The notes beneath the pieces were generated by a model, which ran no database searches, was not told where the DNA came from, and was given only the letters and a program-made list of their open reading frames with translations. Of a stretch of DNA of 38,879 nt, positions 7,801 through 15,945 are shown in pieces. Within the stretch, counting starts at the first letter, position 1. Every line of letters starts with the position of its first letter. Made by a program: the position numbers and the translations under genes. This stretch comes from Deltaproteobacteria bacterium. GTDB lineage: Bacteria > Desulfobacterota > DSM-4660 > Desulfatiglandales > Desulfatiglandaceae. The stretch covers positions 1-38,879 of the forward strand of contig JABGPV010000015.1 in assembly GCA_018644785.1 (NCBI GenBank). Reading direction: 5' to 3'.

Positions 7801-8182
7801 AATTTTACCTCATATAGAAATTATTTTGATTGAAAGCAAAAATTAATAAAATAGAGGCAACCAACATGGAAATCACCGGTTTATCCGGTGCATTTTGTTG
7901 TTGGAATTAAGTATCCTGTTCTAGGAATTCTCATTGCTAACGCCCCCTGAATCCAATTTTCAAGACCTGACACCATGCTCGCATTGTTACGAAAGTCAAC
8001 CATTCAACGACTATCCTTAAATTTTATCGGGTTGTAAAAGTTAACAATAATTTTGGTATAATAGAGTCATTCGAAAATTGAGATCCCCCTTCATAGGATA
8101 ATTGTGTTTGAGTTCAGCTAATCCTGTGTCAAAGCAGCGGCCACGTCCCATCCCGCGGCAGCGGGCAAGAGCAAGCGTCCGT
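7801..8182. other. intergenic region, no gene seen
   Basis: AT-rich spacer between the convergent-side end of the radical SAM gene (stop at 8183) and the start of the SIR2-STAND gene. It contains a small hairpin CACCGG-TTTAT-CCGGTG (7874-7890) and a rightward TATAAT (8057-8062) with a poorly spaced TTGTAA (8032-8037, 19-nt spacer). No open frame in it has convincing coding character. Confidence 0.6.
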
Positions 8183-9535
8183 TCAAGAAGCTGGTTGTTC
8201 AGCCTCCACAATTCCCGGTGATAGAATCGCGCTGTTAGATTCCCGCGTCCGCATCTCAAATAGACTACGGACATATTCCGGCAAAGCATATCGCTCTTCG
8301 GGGCACCAGTCTTTGCGATGGACCATCTTTTTTAATGCACAACCGCCCATGCACTGCGGCAGGTAGACGCACATACGGCACCGAGGATCATCGAAGATCG
8401 GTTTGGACTGCCACAACTCAATCCCACCACGCCCCAGGGACATCGAACCGTCGTCCGCGAGGCGCCCAACTGGCTCCTTCTCCTGGTCAAACGAATCAGC
8501 GCACTTGTAGACGTTACGGTCTGGTCCAATGATCCACTGTTGCGGGAGATCCACGGAACAGAACTCCTGAACTTTGTCGGGCTCAATATAGGCGGGAAAT
8601 CCCAATTCTAGTGCCCGTTGGACCAGCCGGGTGGAAAACGGTGCGAACTCCGGTATTGAATATGCCACTGATCGATCATCGCAACCACCAGCTGGTAATA
8701 CAGCCTTGAAGGTCACGGAGTGGAATGCCGTCAAATCTAGACTCAACAACTCATCCAACAACCGCTCGACAGAGTTGGCATTCGTCTGGTCCACGTTCAC
8801 ACGCAAGTTCACATCGACTCGACTGACTGCGTGTTGGAGGTTCTCCACAATCACATCGAAAGAAGGCTTGTTTCCATGAAGGAAACGACGCGCATCGTGT
8901 ACCTCCCGCGGACCATCAAGAGTCACCTGGAACGATCCGATCCCACAAGCGATCAAGGTATCGCATGCAGTCGGAGTTAAAAGGTATCCGTTGGTTGTCA
9001 TGGAAAATTTCGCGGCTCGATTGTGTCTTGCGGCGATGCTGGCGATGCGCTTCTGAAGAGAAATGATGAAATCGATACAAAGCAGCGGCTCGCCTCCGAA
9101 CCAGTCTAAGGCCAGCGAGTCGCAATCAGCCATGCGATAATCTACAAATCGCGCAATTGCGTCAGCCGTTGTGTCATCCATTTCGACAGGCCGATGGCGC
9201 TCGAAACAATATGGGCACGCCATATTGCATCGCAGGGTCGGCATAAGCGAAAGGATCAGGTCCGACCGCTTTAAGATATAGCGATAGGTACGTCGTAGAT
9301 TTTCCATCTCATCGACACCAGATTCGATCAGAAATCCACACTCAAATAGAATTCGCTTGAGTCGGGATGTGGCAGGAGATTCGCTTAAGCTACCCCCTCC
9401 CCAGAGGAGGTCCAGAGCCGATCGAAGAGTTTGTGGCACCTGAACGAGCGCCCTAGTCAGGCAATTGAACAGTAGGATATATTTGCCGTCCCTAGACGCT
9501 GATTCAACGATGAATTTAGAGCGCTTATATGGCAT
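8183..9535 (-). CDS. radical SAM/SPASM peptide maturase
   Basis: A 450-residue protein. Residues ~5-80 form a small N-terminal region that may recognise the leader peptide. The radical SAM core carries CNMACPYC (CxxxCxxC binding the 4Fe-4S cluster that cleaves SAM), WFGGEPLL and the later SMTTNGYLL strand. The C-terminus is a SPASM/auxiliary-cluster domain with many cysteines (CSVDLP, then YKCADSFDQ, then CRMCVYLPQCMGGC, then WCPEE). Such enzymes install thioether, C-C or other crosslinks in ribosomal peptides, or oxidise sulfatases. A tiny Cys-rich gene ends 3 bases upstream, so the pair looks translationally coupled and favours a RiPP maturase over a sulfatase maturase. No transporter or protease gene is adjacent. 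Confidence 0.88.
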   Translation of the reverse strand: MPYKRSKFIVESASRDGKYILLFNCLTRALVQVPQTLRSALDLLWGGGSLSESPATSRLKRILFECGFLIESGVDEMENLRRTYRYILKRSDLILSLMPTLRCNMACPYCFERHRPVEMDDTTADAIARFVDYRMADCDSLALDWFGGEPLLCIDFIISLQKRIASIAARHNRAAKFSMTTNGYLLTPTACDTLIACGIGSFQVTLDGPREVHDARRFLHGNKPSFDVIVENLQHAVSRVDVNLRVNVDQTNANSVERLLDELLSLDLTAFHSVTFKAVLPAGGCDDRSVAYSIPEFAPFSTRLVQRALELGFPAYIEPDKVQEFCSVDLPQQWIIGPDRNVYKCADSFDQEKEPVGRLADDGSMSLGRGGIELWQSKPIFDDPRCRMCVYLPQCMGGCALKKMVHRKDWCPEERYALPEYVRSLFEMRTRESNSAILSPGIVEAEQPAS

Positions 9536-9538
9536 TGT

Positions 9539-9763
9539 CTACACACGGCCCCGGCAGCACTTGCCTCGTCCAGCCGCAACGGGTTCGCACAAGCCCTGTG
9601 CACCGGTCACAACTTTCGTGTCGAGCAAAGTTGCGATCTCAGAATCTGCCTCAGTTGCCTGTTTGACAAGCCATTTCCCGACTTTCAACCGAATGATTTC
9701 GTCATCCACATCCGACTCGATGAGCTTGCGCAACTCGTCCAGGTCAATCATCAATTTACTCAT
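9539..9763 (-). CDS. candidate RiPP precursor peptide
   Basis: A 74-residue peptide (start ATG at 9763). GAGGAG lies 8 bases upstream of that codon, whereas the alternative ATG at 9769 is only 2 bases from it. The N-terminal ~50 residues are charged and helical (LMIDLDELRKLIESDVDDE, then KVGKWLVKQ), typical of a leader. The tail is small, glycine-rich and holds all three cysteines: CEPVAAGRGKCCRGRV at the very C-terminus. It sits 3 bases upstream of the radical SAM/SPASM gene on the same strand. Together these suggest a precursor whose C-terminal core is crosslinked, perhaps by thioethers from the Cys residues. I do not recognise the family. It could alternatively be a small partner protein of the enzyme. 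Confidence 0.65.
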   Translation of the reverse strand: MSKLMIDLDELRKLIESDVDDEIIRLKVGKWLVKQATEADSEIATLLDTKVVTGAQGLCEPVAAGRGKCCRGRV

Positions 9764-9848
9764 TGTCATCTCTCCTCTTCTTTAGTTGGCTGAGTGTATC
9801 CTTCTACTCGGAATCGAGCAGATGGACTATATCACATTTACCATCCTC

Positions 9849-10010
9849 TCAAGATTGCAATTCATCCCAGCGGCCTTTGGGGCCGTTGGCATTAGGGTTG
9901 TCAATGGAAGGAACAGTCCGTTTGGTCCACTGGAGCCAACCGACGCAACCCCCCTCATGGTGTTCTGGGTTGTACAACAAGTGATTATATAGTTCTGCGT
10001 ATCTCCACAT
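9849..10010 (-). CDS. 53-residue ORF of unknown function, possibly a gene remnant
   Basis: ATG at 10008-10010 to TGA at 9849-9851. The product starts MWRYAELYNHLLYNPEHHEG, continues GCVGWLQWTKRTVPSID and ends GPKGRWDELQS. Composition (aromatic, charged, balanced) looks protein-like, whereas the overlapping 70-codon frame with a TTG start does not. A TAG directly precedes the ATG and no Shine-Dalgarno sequence is visible, so this may be the 3' end of a lost gene. It lies about 85 bases upstream of the RiPP precursor on the same strand. I do not recognise a family. Confidence 0.35.
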   Translation of the reverse strand: MWRYAELYNHLLYNPEHHEGGCVGWLQWTKRTVPSIDNPNANGPKGRWDELQS

Positions 10011-10689
10011 CTATCATGATATGCAGAAAAGCGATTCAATCGAATTTAATTATTTTATCAACTAATTAAAGCGCTTAAAGATATTATCCGACAAACTTTT
10101 TTACAGTCCTGAATAAGACCAAACCTAGATTTTTTCCTAACAAAAACGGTTGAAAGGTTGCAGTTTGCAAAGCGAATAACATGGAAAAGGACGTGATAAC
10201 CGGGGAACCGAAATGATTCTGTTTTGAAAAATCCTCACGATTCCTTTTGCTCTGTAACGAGCTTTGACAATAATCCCCTTGATGGAACAGTTCCGTTTTC
10301 CACCCAATAAAAAACCCCGTTCTCTCTTAAGAAGCGGGGTTTTCTGATGCCGTGGGTCATATTCTTTTCTCTTTGAGCTGAAGTTGAAAAAAGGACGCTG
10401 GGCAATAGTCATTAAATCATGATAAAGTAATTCATTGCTTTTCCGTACATCCTCCTAAAATTCAAGTCAAGGAAAAACTGAGATTTTAATGATCAGTTCT
10501 TTTTCGTCGGCATCCTACGTCCGGATTTTTCAGTCGGTGTTGGTTAAAGTCCGACGTCTTTTCCCGTTTCTGCATTTTCAGATCCCCATTGTAATACGCC
10601 GCGACGATATTACTTCCGCCATACAATTAAATGTGCCACAAAGGGAATGGATAAACAGCAGATAGTAAGAATCTCCCACAGTTCCCGAA
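10011..10689. other. long intergenic region
   Basis: About 680 bases with no credible gene on either strand. It holds the strong inverted repeat at 10311-10343 and ends at the promoter of the flavodoxin-fold gene. A weak long-range pairing CGTCGG/CCGACG (10505-10510 with 10551-10556) was noted. Short frames here are shadows of the hairpin sequence. Confidence 0.6.
10311..10343 (-). terminator. rho-independent terminator hairpin
   Basis: AAAACCCCG (10311-10319) pairs with CGGGGTTTT (10335-10343); inner TTCT/AGAA extends the stem. On the minus strand the stem is followed by a run of T (CGGGGTTTTTTATTGG), so it would best terminate a leftward transcript, though no leftward gene lies immediately upstream. 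It could also work rightwards. Confidence 0.6.
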
Positions 10690-10718
10690 TTGGCATTACC
10701 GTACAAAAGTGCTATGAT
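10690..10718 (+). promoter_or_regulatory. sigma-70 promoter of the flavodoxin-fold reductase gene
   Basis: TTGGCA (10690-10695), exactly 17-nt spacer, TATGAT (10713-10718), about 85 bases before the ATG. The whole promoter and leader closely resembles that of the MBL-fold gene at 17280. Confidence 0.65.
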
Positions 10719-10802
10719 CGAGGTGGTTTTTTTGAAATACGGCTGTTCTAAAATGATTCAAACTCATAAAATGTCCCATGGGGTGCAAGAAGGAGCTGTC
10801 AG

Positions 10803-11504
10803 ATGAAAATACTCGGAATTTCCGGAAGTGCAAGGAAGGAAGAATCCTCCGGCGTTTACAAACTGGTGAAAACCGTTCTTGAAAACACGGGAATCGATTA
10901 TGATTTGGTATCTCTTCGAGGGAAAAATATCGGCGGGTGTATCGCCTGTCTGGGCTGCGCCGGGGACAATATATGCAAAGTCAAGGATGATATGTCCGAC
11001 CTTCGAGATCAGATTGTAAACGCCGATGCGTACGTGATCGGAGCCGCCAATTATTTTTCCACCCTTAATGCCCTTTGCCACGCTTTTCTGGAACGATGGT
11101 TCCAGTTCAGGCACCAGGAAGGTGATACCCTGTGGGGAAAACTGGGGGTTTCCGTAGGTGTCGGCGGTATGGACGGCAATGTTCCCGCGGAAGCCATCCA
11201 GACTTTTTTCATGTACAACTTCGTTGAACCCGTGGCTAAAGTCGGTGGCCAGGGGGCTGCGTCCTGTTTTTCCTGTGGATACGGCGAAACCTGCGGCGTG
11301 GGCGTGCCACGGATGCTTTTCGGAGCGGATGTTAAAATTACACCGGAAATGATTCCGGATGTCACCAAACAGCCTGAAGTCATGGCCGCAGCCGCCGATG
11401 CCGGCAAGCTTCTGGGCAAACGCCTTACAGACGGGCATGACCGCAAAACCGTAACCCGGAACATGCAACGGAAAATGATGGAAATGATGCAGGCTTCGGC
11501 TTAA
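10803..11504 (+). CDS. flavodoxin-fold NAD(P)H-dependent FMN reductase / iron-sulfur flavoprotein-like
   Basis: A 233-residue protein starting MKILGISGSARKEESSG, the FMN phosphate-binding loop of NADPH-dependent FMN reductases. The cysteine cluster CIACLGCAGDNICKVKDDM resembles the cluster region of archaeal/anaerobe iron-sulfur flavoproteins, and a second Cys group (SCFSCGYGETCGVG) lies near residue 155. It is probably a cytoplasmic redox protein of anaerobic metabolism or oxygen/oxidant defence; partner unknown. AAGGAG precedes the ATG. The stop is 10 bases upstream of a truncated copy of the MBL-fold gene start, so this gene once headed a reductase-MBL pair (inference). Its promoter/leader is paralogous to that at 17158. 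Confidence 0.8.
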   Translation: MKILGISGSARKEESSGVYKLVKTVLENTGIDYDLVSLRGKNIGGCIACLGCAGDNICKVKDDMSDLRDQIVNADAYVIGAANYFSTLNALCHAFLERWFQFRHQEGDTLWGKLGVSVGVGGMDGNVPAEAIQTFFMYNFVEPVAKVGGQGAASCFSCGYGETCGVGVPRMLFGADVKITPEMIPDVTKQPEVMAAAADAGKLLGKRLTDGHDRKTVTRNMQRKMMEMMQASA

Positions 11505-11514
11505 AGGCTACCCC

Positions 11515-11603
11515 ATGACATACGAAATTTTCGCTTTGAAATATGCGGGACCCCTAACCAGTTCCGGAGCCTTTACCGAGCGCTGAAAAACGATATCCAG
11601 TGA
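11515..11603 (+). pseudogene. chimeric remnant: 5' end of MBL-fold gene fused to 3' end of a pspF-like gene
   Basis: From ATG 11515 the frame reads MTYEIFALKYAGPLTSSGAF, nearly identical to the start of the intact MBL-fold protein at 17280 (MTHEIFALKYAGPLTSSGAF), and stops at 11584-11586. From 11562 another frame reads FRSLYRALKNDIQ and TGA at 11601-11603, matching the end of PspF (FRGLYRSLKDDIQ, stop at 3917). The two similarities meet at CAGTTCCG, which both parent genes contain, so the join looks like a microhomology-mediated deletion between an MBL gene and a pspF paralogue. No functional product is expected. Confidence 0.75.
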
Positions 11604-11672
11604 AATCCTGTACCCGGTTTTCTAAACCTGTAAACATCAGCTGGCGTTTCAGCCGGAAAGCAGCGCGCTCAA

Positions 11673-13865
11673 TCAACTATCCGGCAGACCGGCTATTCGG
11701 TTCAGGAGGGATTTCGCGTGCTCCCGTCCCAGTGTCACCAGTTCGTCCAGTGCGTCAAACTCCACGAATCCGAACTTTCCCAACGGCGGTTTAATGTATA
11801 CGTCAGCCAAGTGGCGGTTTTCCTGAACGCTCCTGGCGCCTCCCAGGCACAAGCTTCGTGTGATCACGTCGATGATCCCCGGTGTTGCTCCTTTTCGACG
11901 CTTCAGGGAAACCGGGGATGGGTTCTGTTCACCAGTTTGGCAACAGTCCGGGGAAGTTTGATCGGGCTGTGAGACATCCACCGCTAAGATAAACCCGCCG
12001 CCTTTTGTTTTCATGACATCCACCGGCAGATTGTTCAGCATACTGCCATCCACCAGCAGCATTCCGTCCAGTGCGACCGGAGGTAAAACCCCCGGCAGGC
12101 TCAAACTGGCCCTCAACGCCTGCCGCAGCAATCCCCTGCTATGAACCACCAGGCCGGCGGTATTCAGGTTGCTGGATACGCAAAAGAATTCTTTATCGAG
12201 GTCTTCGATGTGGGTTTCACCGAACGCGCCTTGGAGGTAGTCTTCCAGCACTCTGCCTTTAACCAGGGCGCGTCTCGGCAGGGTGTAGTCTGAAAGGGGA
12301 TTCTTTTTGGCAAAGGCCTCGCGGCAGGCCTCGATCATTTCCTGTGTCGTCCACCCCATGCAGTACATGGCCCCCACTACCGCGCCCATGCTGCAGCCAC
12401 CCACCATATCAATGGGCAACCCGGCCCCTTCCATGGCTTCAATAACCCCGATTTGGGCCAGAGCCCGGGCACCCCCGCCCCCCAGTACCAGGCCTATTGC
12501 TTTTCCGGCGAGGAGCCGGGCGAGACGTCCCAAATCCGACCGAACTCCTTCCCGAAGGTGGATATGACGTTTCAGGGGCAGGTTCTGCAGCCAGGGCCTG
12601 GTGGGGATCGGTGCAATCCCCTTATCTTCCGAAAGGCAGACCAGAACTCGCTGGGCCGTAGACCCGGACGATTCCTCAATTCCCCATGGTAAGAGATCAG
12701 TGATTTCAGGGCCGGGAGGCTGATGTGCCACAACCAGTATGCAATCCGCCCGCTCCAGGCATCGACGTCGCCAGGGAGTGTTTTCGTATTCGATCTGATA
12801 GAGGATGAACCGATACATCCTCTCTTGCCCGTCAAGCCAGGCCGAAAGGGCCAGATCAAAAGGATCTTGTGGGCGAGTGCCGCTGGCGGGGTATTGCAAC
12901 ATACGGTCGAGGGTTTCGGCGTTCAGGGCCAGGCTCGGTCCATGTTTTCTCAAGGCGGCGGTCAAACGGTCAGTCAGATCCTGCACAGGCGCCGCTGGAT
13001 CTGTGGGAACCAGAACAATGTTGGTAGCGCTTCTCGGACTCGAGGGAGGCCGCAGTGTATGACGGAGCCTGTCTACGATCCTCGATGTCAGTTTGAAAAA
13101 GCCGTGAGGATAACGGTTTAGAAGGGCTGTAAAGTCCTCGGCCGAAAACCTGACGACCTCGCTGTCACGGATTGCCGTGACATTGGCCGAGCGGGGTTCA
13201 CTGGATAGCATGGACATTTCCCCAATTGTTTCCCCCCTGCCCACTTCTGCCACAGACCTTACACCACCGTTTTCTTCCGAGCAGCTTACCCAGAATCTCC
13301 CACTAACAACAAGATAAAAGTTGTCGTCCTGTTGCCCCTGTCTGAAAAGAACTTCTCCCTTTGATATTTTTAACCATCGACCGTGTGTCAGAAAATCCCT
13401 CAATTGTTCCGGGTTGAGTTCACCAAAAAGCCCGTGTAGTGTAAAGGCCAGCTGATTGGATCGGAGTCTTTCGAGGATGGTCTTATCGAGGAGCGTGCCC
13501 ATTTCAGGAAAACGTCGAGAAAGTTCTCGAAGAACTGCGTTGGGAAGACGCAGCAGGCGACAATTGGTGACGGCGGTTACAGTTGCGGTACGGTTTCCTC
13601 CAGCTAAAACCTGCATTTCTCCGACGGGATCGCCGGGGCCAATCCTCCCTACCAGAAATGCAGCGGCGTTATGCAGGACCGTTACCGCGAGACGGCCCTC
13701 AAGTACCACGAACATGGCATCGGCTACGTCCCCTTGGGAAAACAGGACCTGATCAGCAGTCAGGCTGCACAGGGAGGTCTCACAGACCAGCTCGCCCAAT
13801 GTGGTAGGGCCCAGAGTACGGAATATCTTCTGGTTTTGCAATATGTTAAGGAGATCCGTTGTCAT
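11673..13865 (-). CDS. patatin-like phospholipase with two N-terminal cyclic nucleotide-binding domains
   Basis: A 730-residue protein of the NTE/RssA type. CNBD1 (residues ~12-125) has GEMQVLAGGNRTATV and CNBD2 (~143-262) has GEMSMLSSEPRSANV; both keep the Gly-Glu and Arg-Ser/Thr-Ala residues of a phosphate-binding cassette. The patatin domain (~455-640) shows GGGGARA (462-468, oxyanion hole), GCSMG with Ser492 as nucleophile, and VDGS (Asp606) completing the Ser-Asp dyad. It should hydrolyse phospholipids or lysophospholipids at the membrane, possibly gated by cAMP-like ligands. The minus-strand operon order is ThiF, acyltransferase-CNBD, methyltransferase, this gene (67-base gap). No strong ribosome binding site precedes the ATG. 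Confidence 0.9.
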   Translation of the reverse strand: MTTDLLNILQNQKIFRTLGPTTLGELVCETSLCSLTADQVLFSQGDVADAMFVVLEGRLAVTVLHNAAAFLVGRIGPGDPVGEMQVLAGGNRTATVTAVTNCRLLRLPNAVLRELSRRFPEMGTLLDKTILERLRSNQLAFTLHGLFGELNPEQLRDFLTHGRWLKISKGEVLFRQGQQDDNFYLVVSGRFWVSCSEENGGVRSVAEVGRGETIGEMSMLSSEPRSANVTAIRDSEVVRFSAEDFTALLNRYPHGFFKLTSRIVDRLRHTLRPPSSPRSATNIVLVPTDPAAPVQDLTDRLTAALRKHGPSLALNAETLDRMLQYPASGTRPQDPFDLALSAWLDGQERMYRFILYQIEYENTPWRRRCLERADCILVVAHQPPGPEITDLLPWGIEESSGSTAQRVLVCLSEDKGIAPIPTRPWLQNLPLKRHIHLREGVRSDLGRLARLLAGKAIGLVLGGGGARALAQIGVIEAMEGAGLPIDMVGGCSMGAVVGAMYCMGWTTQEMIEACREAFAKKNPLSDYTLPRRALVKGRVLEDYLQGAFGETHIEDLDKEFFCVSSNLNTAGLVVHSRGLLRQALRASLSLPGVLPPVALDGMLLVDGSMLNNLPVDVMKTKGGGFILAVDVSQPDQTSPDCCQTGEQNPSPVSLKRRKGATPGIIDVITRSLCLGGARSVQENRHLADVYIKPPLGKFGFVEFDALDELVTLGREHAKSLLNRIAGLPDS

Positions 13866-13932
13866 AATGAGATCAGTTTATCAAGCTCACGGTTTTCAGA
13901 TGGAATCGCAGCATAATCAGGGAATAAGCTTT

Positions 13933-14742
13933 CTATTTCCGACCTGAGGACGCAAAGGCGCCGACCATGCCCCAGGCAAAAGGTTCCTCCAGGACCGCGT
14001 ATATTTCCTCGAGTTGTCTACGCCCCTGTTCTTGCTGCTCTTCGGGTATCTGTTCCAACTTGAATCGGGTGGTGATGTCCAAAAAATTCTTGAGACCGAT
14101 ATGGAAACTGCTGAGAGGCATCAGGTCAAGCCGGACCTGTTCAAAACCCACATCGTGCATGTAGCCCGGCAGATGTCGGCCCACATGGCGATCCCCGCCC
14201 TTGTTTGCCTGTCCGTTTGCAGCGGCCAGGTTGAAGGCCCTTAAACTCATGGGCTCCGGTTCCAACATCAACCAGTCATCATCCACGTCCACCACGCAAA
14301 GGATGCCTCCCGGCTTCAGTGATTTCCGAATGGACGTCAGGGCTTTTCGGGGTTGGCTCATGTGCTGAAACAGCAACCTGACATAGACATAGTCAAAACG
14401 TTCCTGTGCCAAGACCGAAAGGTCATAAACATCGCCCTTGCAAAAAGTCAGGTTGGGGAACGGAGAGGCCTCTTGCAGCCGTGCAGCCTCGGCCAACAGA
14501 TCTTCCGAAGCGTCTACACCCAGGATTCGTGCCGTGGGGCACACTTCCGCCATTTGCCGGGTCACCTGACCGCTGCCGCAAGCCAGATCCATGACCTCCA
14601 TACCGTCCTGCAAGCCTGTGAGCTGCCAGATGGTCTGATCCATGAAGCCGGCCATGTGGGCTTGGTGGGCCAGTCTATCCATCTCTGTTTGGTTGTCCTT
14701 GAGTGTTCCAAAGTCGTATGAGCCGGTAGTCTTTTGTTTCAT
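13933..14742 (-). CDS. class I SAM-dependent methyltransferase
   Basis: A 269-residue Rossmann-fold methyltransferase with SAM-binding motif I VMDLACGSGQVTRQMA, motif II acidic residue in ILGVDAS, motif VYDLSV and the post-motif region FDYVYVRLLFQHMSQPRKAL followed by LKPGGILCVVDVDDD. This resembles the UbiE/MenG-like branch acting on small molecules or lipids; the substrate is unknown. Its ATG overlaps the stop of the acyltransferase-CNBD gene (ATGA, 14739-14742) and GGAG lies 8 bases upstream, so it is co-translated. It probably modifies a product of the neighbouring acyltransferase (inference). Confidence 0.88.
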   Translation of the reverse strand: MKQKTTGSYDFGTLKDNQTEMDRLAHQAHMAGFMDQTIWQLTGLQDGMEVMDLACGSGQVTRQMAEVCPTARILGVDASEDLLAEAARLQEASPFPNLTFCKGDVYDLSVLAQERFDYVYVRLLFQHMSQPRKALTSIRKSLKPGGILCVVDVDDDWLMLEPEPMSLRAFNLAAANGQANKGGDRHVGRHLPGYMHDVGFEQVRLDLMPLSSFHIGLKNFLDITTRFKLEQIPEEQQEQGRRQLEEIYAVLEEPFAWGMVGAFASSGRK

Positions 14743-15941
14743 GGGGTCTTCTCCACATTGGGCAGTTTAAAATAGTCGATGGACCTTACCCATCCCAGGG
14801 TGGTTGTCCTGAGGCGGTGGCAGAGCACTACCGCCAGATTCAGCAGTATCTTACTGGAAAGCTCCGGCGAAATCTTCACCATTTTCTCCAGGAATCGCTG
14901 GTTAATGATTAACAGTTCCACGTCGGTCACCGCTACCACGTCCGCCGAGCGAGGCAGTTCGCTCACAAAAGCCATTTCACCAAAAATTTCACCTCGGTTA
15001 AAGGTGTCCAGCAAATGTTCCCTGTCCTCCTGCTGGTACCGCACTTCCACACCGCCAGACAGAATCAGGAACATCTCATGGCCAACCTCCCCACGGCGAA
15101 CAACCCGTTCACCGGACTTGCATGCGATAATAGTGCCCGCCTTGAGGAACCGGGTAATTTCTTCCTCTCCCATACCGGCGAACAACGGAATATCCTGCTC
15201 TCGCAGTCGTGTCTGGAAGAAACTCCACAGATCGCTCTCCCGCATGGTTCCGGTGGGCTTATTGACCGGCAAGGCCTGGAAAGTGCGGCTGAACCATGCG
15301 ACGGCTTCACGGTCAGGATGATGATTCGCGCACAGACGCAAAAACGGCGACTGCACTGCGCGAAAATGGTCATGATCCCCAATGATGAGCACCATTGGGA
15401 TTCGCAGCCCCACATCAGAGTCGTATAGGTTGTCTTTGTAACGTCGCATGCCCAGTCGCTCGTATAACTGTATTAATTCAGGGGCACAGTACGCGAAATT
15501 GAACCGGTGACCCCAACTCATGAATCCCAGGAACGCCTCCATGATCAATAGACCCACCAGGCTACTTCCTCGCCAACTCTCAGCAACAATCAGACGTGAG
15601 GAGAAAGATATTTCTTTGCCGGAGAATTCACCGAATTGTTTCAGCTCATAAAACGAGATTATTTCTTCCGGAATGCCGGGGGCATCTCCGGGAGTGATGC
15701 GCAACGTGGCGATGATACCCTCATCATCAGTAATATAGAATACGGTGGAGTTTTCGGTGAGCGCATCGCAAAGGGTTTCCGCGCCATGGTCGGCGTACGT
15801 GAACCGTTTTCCCATCTCTTTCACATAGACGCGGTACCAAAAACGGAAGATGTCTTTCAGTTCCCCCCGGCTGGTGGCTTCCATCACTTTTGAATGCCTG
15901 GGCAGCTTCATGCTGTCCTCGACCCGTTTTTTCATGGTCAT
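14739..15941 (-). CDS. N-acyltransferase (autoinducer synthase/FeeM-like GNAT) fused to a cyclic nucleotide-binding domain
   Basis: About 400 residues from the ATG at 15941, which has AAGGAG 7 bases upstream; a longer frame back to 16094 would lie inside the thiF-like gene and is rejected. The N-terminal ~200 residues look like the N-acyl amino acid synthase/AHL synthase-like GNAT fold: WYRVYVKEMGKRF, ATLRITPG, ISFSSRLIVAESWRG, LVGLLIMEAFLGFM. The C-terminal ~140 residues are a CNBD (LSGGVEVRYQ, IFGEMAFVSELPRSADVVAV), with an intact Gly-Glu/Arg-Ser-Ala cassette. The enzyme is expected to transfer a long acyl chain to an amine, with activity or location tuned by a cyclic nucleotide. It follows the thiF-like gene by 4 bases. 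Confidence 0.8.
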   Translation of the reverse strand: MTMKKRVEDSMKLPRHSKVMEATSRGELKDIFRFWYRVYVKEMGKRFTYADHGAETLCDALTENSTVFYITDDEGIIATLRITPGDAPGIPEEIISFYELKQFGEFSGKEISFSSRLIVAESWRGSSLVGLLIMEAFLGFMSWGHRFNFAYCAPELIQLYERLGMRRYKDNLYDSDVGLRIPMVLIIGDHDHFRAVQSPFLRLCANHHPDREAVAWFSRTFQALPVNKPTGTMRESDLWSFFQTRLREQDIPLFAGMGEEEITRFLKAGTIIACKSGERVVRRGEVGHEMFLILSGGVEVRYQQEDREHLLDTFNRGEIFGEMAFVSELPRSADVVAVTDVELLIINQRFLEKMVKISPELSSKILLNLAVVLCHRLRTTTLGWVRSIDYFKLPNVEKTP

Positions 15942-15945
15942 TGCT

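Noticed and set aside
7811..7839. TTGCTT-N17-TATATG promoter for the SIR2-STAND gene
   Set aside because: The predicted transcription start would fall after the visible ribosome binding site, so it cannot serve the chosen start codon.
8041..8289. 82-codon minus-strand frame past the end of the radical SAM gene
   Set aside because: It overlaps the end of the radical SAM gene in another frame, is rich in Arg/Cys from GC-rich shadow sequence and has no ribosome binding site or recognisable motif.
9827..10039. 70-codon minus-strand frame upstream of the precursor as a second RiPP precursor
   Set aside because: It starts with TTG without a ribosome binding site, and another frame of the same DNA (9849-10010) reads more like protein.
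10137..10412. 91-codon minus-strand frame in the long intergenic region
   Set aside because: Much of it is the translation of the terminator hairpin at 10311-10343; composition is not protein-like.
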